Assembly (NCBI GenBank): GCA_913056505.1
Contig: CAJXLZ010000069.1
Span: forward strand, 1-5,935
Origin: an uncultured Desulfurellaceae bacterium
GTDB taxonomy: Bacteria > Campylobacterota_A > Desulfurellia > Desulfurellales > Hippeaceae
Length of the DNA stretch: 5,935 nt
Direction of reading: 5' to 3'
Positions 5,413-5,935 of the stretch are shown here, one piece after another. Position 1 is the first letter of the stretch; each line of letters begins with the position of its first letter. The translations under genes and the position numbers were made by a program. The notes beneath the pieces are model-generated. The model did not search any database, was not told where the DNA came from, and saw only the letters and a list, made by a program, of their open reading frames with translations.

Positions 5413-5935
5413 ATGAAAAAGAGATTTATTAGCTTGGTAGCAGCAGCGGCATTGGTTGGCGGAGTAGCCGCTGTTTCAACGCCTACAGTGGCGTCAGCGG
5501 GTACAGTGGCAGTAAAGGGTGACACGCAAGTTCAGTTGTATGGTTTCCTTAGGTATGAAGCCGGATGGGCAAATGATATGCAGGGTACCGTGACTAACAC
5601 CAACGTGCCTTACATATCTGAGGAAGGGAATTCTAATGACGTGGATAGCAAAACAAAGTTTTACTCAACAGTTTCAAGAACAAGATTGGGTCTAAACTTT
5701 AAGAATGAGGACGCAAATCTAACAGGCAAATTTGAGGGTGATTTTGCCCCGGGTCACTTCAGAATTAGAAGATCATTTGTAGAGCATCACTTTAAAAACT
5801 TCTATGTATTGATTGGTCAGGAGTGGCGCCTTGAAGAGATTCATACATTTTCAGCTAACTGGAATTCACCGGCTGGTTTTAACAATGCTGCAAGAATGCC
5901 TCAGGTACGAGTCGGCACGAACCTTGACCTTAATG
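5413..5935 (+). CDS. Outer-membrane porin, N-terminal part (runs off the window)
   Basis: The first 174 codons of a larger gene are present, and no stop occurs before the right edge. Residues 1-29 are a classic Sec signal peptide: MKKR, a hydrophobic alanine/valine-rich core, and a likely cleavage after VASA (26-29). The mature part opens with VQLYGFLRYEAGW (about 40-52), the first beta-strand pattern typical of porins. SRTRLGLNFKN then follows at about 88-98, then a glycine/acidic strand GKFEGDF at about 105-111, RIRRSFVEHHF at about 117-127, and VLIGQEW at about 132-138. This order (YGF..., SR.RLG, EGDF, R.SFVEH, GQ.W) resembles DcaP-like and related porins, which form trimeric channels for small anions and acids. 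The exact family and substrate cannot be fixed from a third or so of the protein. It is transcribed away from ftsH, probably from two promoters, and has an excellent ribosome binding site. Confidence 0.9.
   Translation, partial: MKKRFISLVAAAALVGGVAAVSTPTVASAGTVAVKGDTQVQLYGFLRYEAGWANDMQGTVTNTNVPYISEEGNSNDVDSKTKFYSTVSRTRLGLNFKNEDANLTGKFEGDFAPGHFRIRRSFVEHHFKNFYVLIGQEWRLEEIHTFSANWNSPAGFNNAARMPQVRVGTNLDLN

Overview
The window comes from an AT-rich, diderm (Gram-negative) bacterium. The strongest sign is the start of an outer-membrane beta-barrel porin with a clear Sec signal peptide, together with a bacterial-type ftsH-folP pair. The long form of dihydropteroate synthase, a COG2229-type GTPase beside a receiver/PATAN-like protein, and dispersed hairpin repeats of the CTGTCATTCC type would suit a deltaproteobacterium-like, Desulfurella/Hippea-like or Deferribacteres-like lineage. 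That placement is inference from memory of such genomes; no marker here settles the taxonomy.

Layout: (1) Positions 1-279 hold no gene I can support. They contain one arm of a dispersed repeat at 11-29, a short stem-loop at 81-98, and a candidate promoter at 220-249. (2) Positions 280-1829 (+ strand) form a tight two-gene operon. A 342-aa protein with a degenerate receiver-like N-terminus and a divergent PATAN/DUF4388-like core overlaps by one base (TAATG) a 173-aa small GTPase of the COG2229 type. (3) Positions 1845-4829 (- strand) carry ftsH followed directly by folP, with the stop and start codons abutting (TAAATG). This pair converges on the GTPase operon across only 15 bases, with no strong terminator visible. 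(4) Positions 4830-5412 are a 583-base divergent intergenic region. From left to right it holds the ftsH ribosome binding site and a weak ftsH promoter, a cluster of degenerate inverted repeats (4947-5130), and two near-identical sigma70-type promoters 106 bases apart that point at the porin. (5) Positions 5413-5935 hold the first 174 codons of the porin, which runs off the right edge.

How the genes work together: ftsH (membrane proteostasis) and folP (folate synthesis) are housekeeping genes in an arrangement also found in E. coli. The GTPase and its receiver/PATAN-like partner look like a small intracellular signalling or polarity module. Their output cannot be read from the window. The porin appears to be strongly expressed, judging from its duplicated promoters and near-ideal Shine-Dalgarno sequence. 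I see no defence system, CRISPR array, tRNA, rRNA or intact insertion sequence. The least ordinary items are the GTPase/receiver-PATAN pair, the duplicated porin promoter, and the repeat family that appears at both ends of the window.
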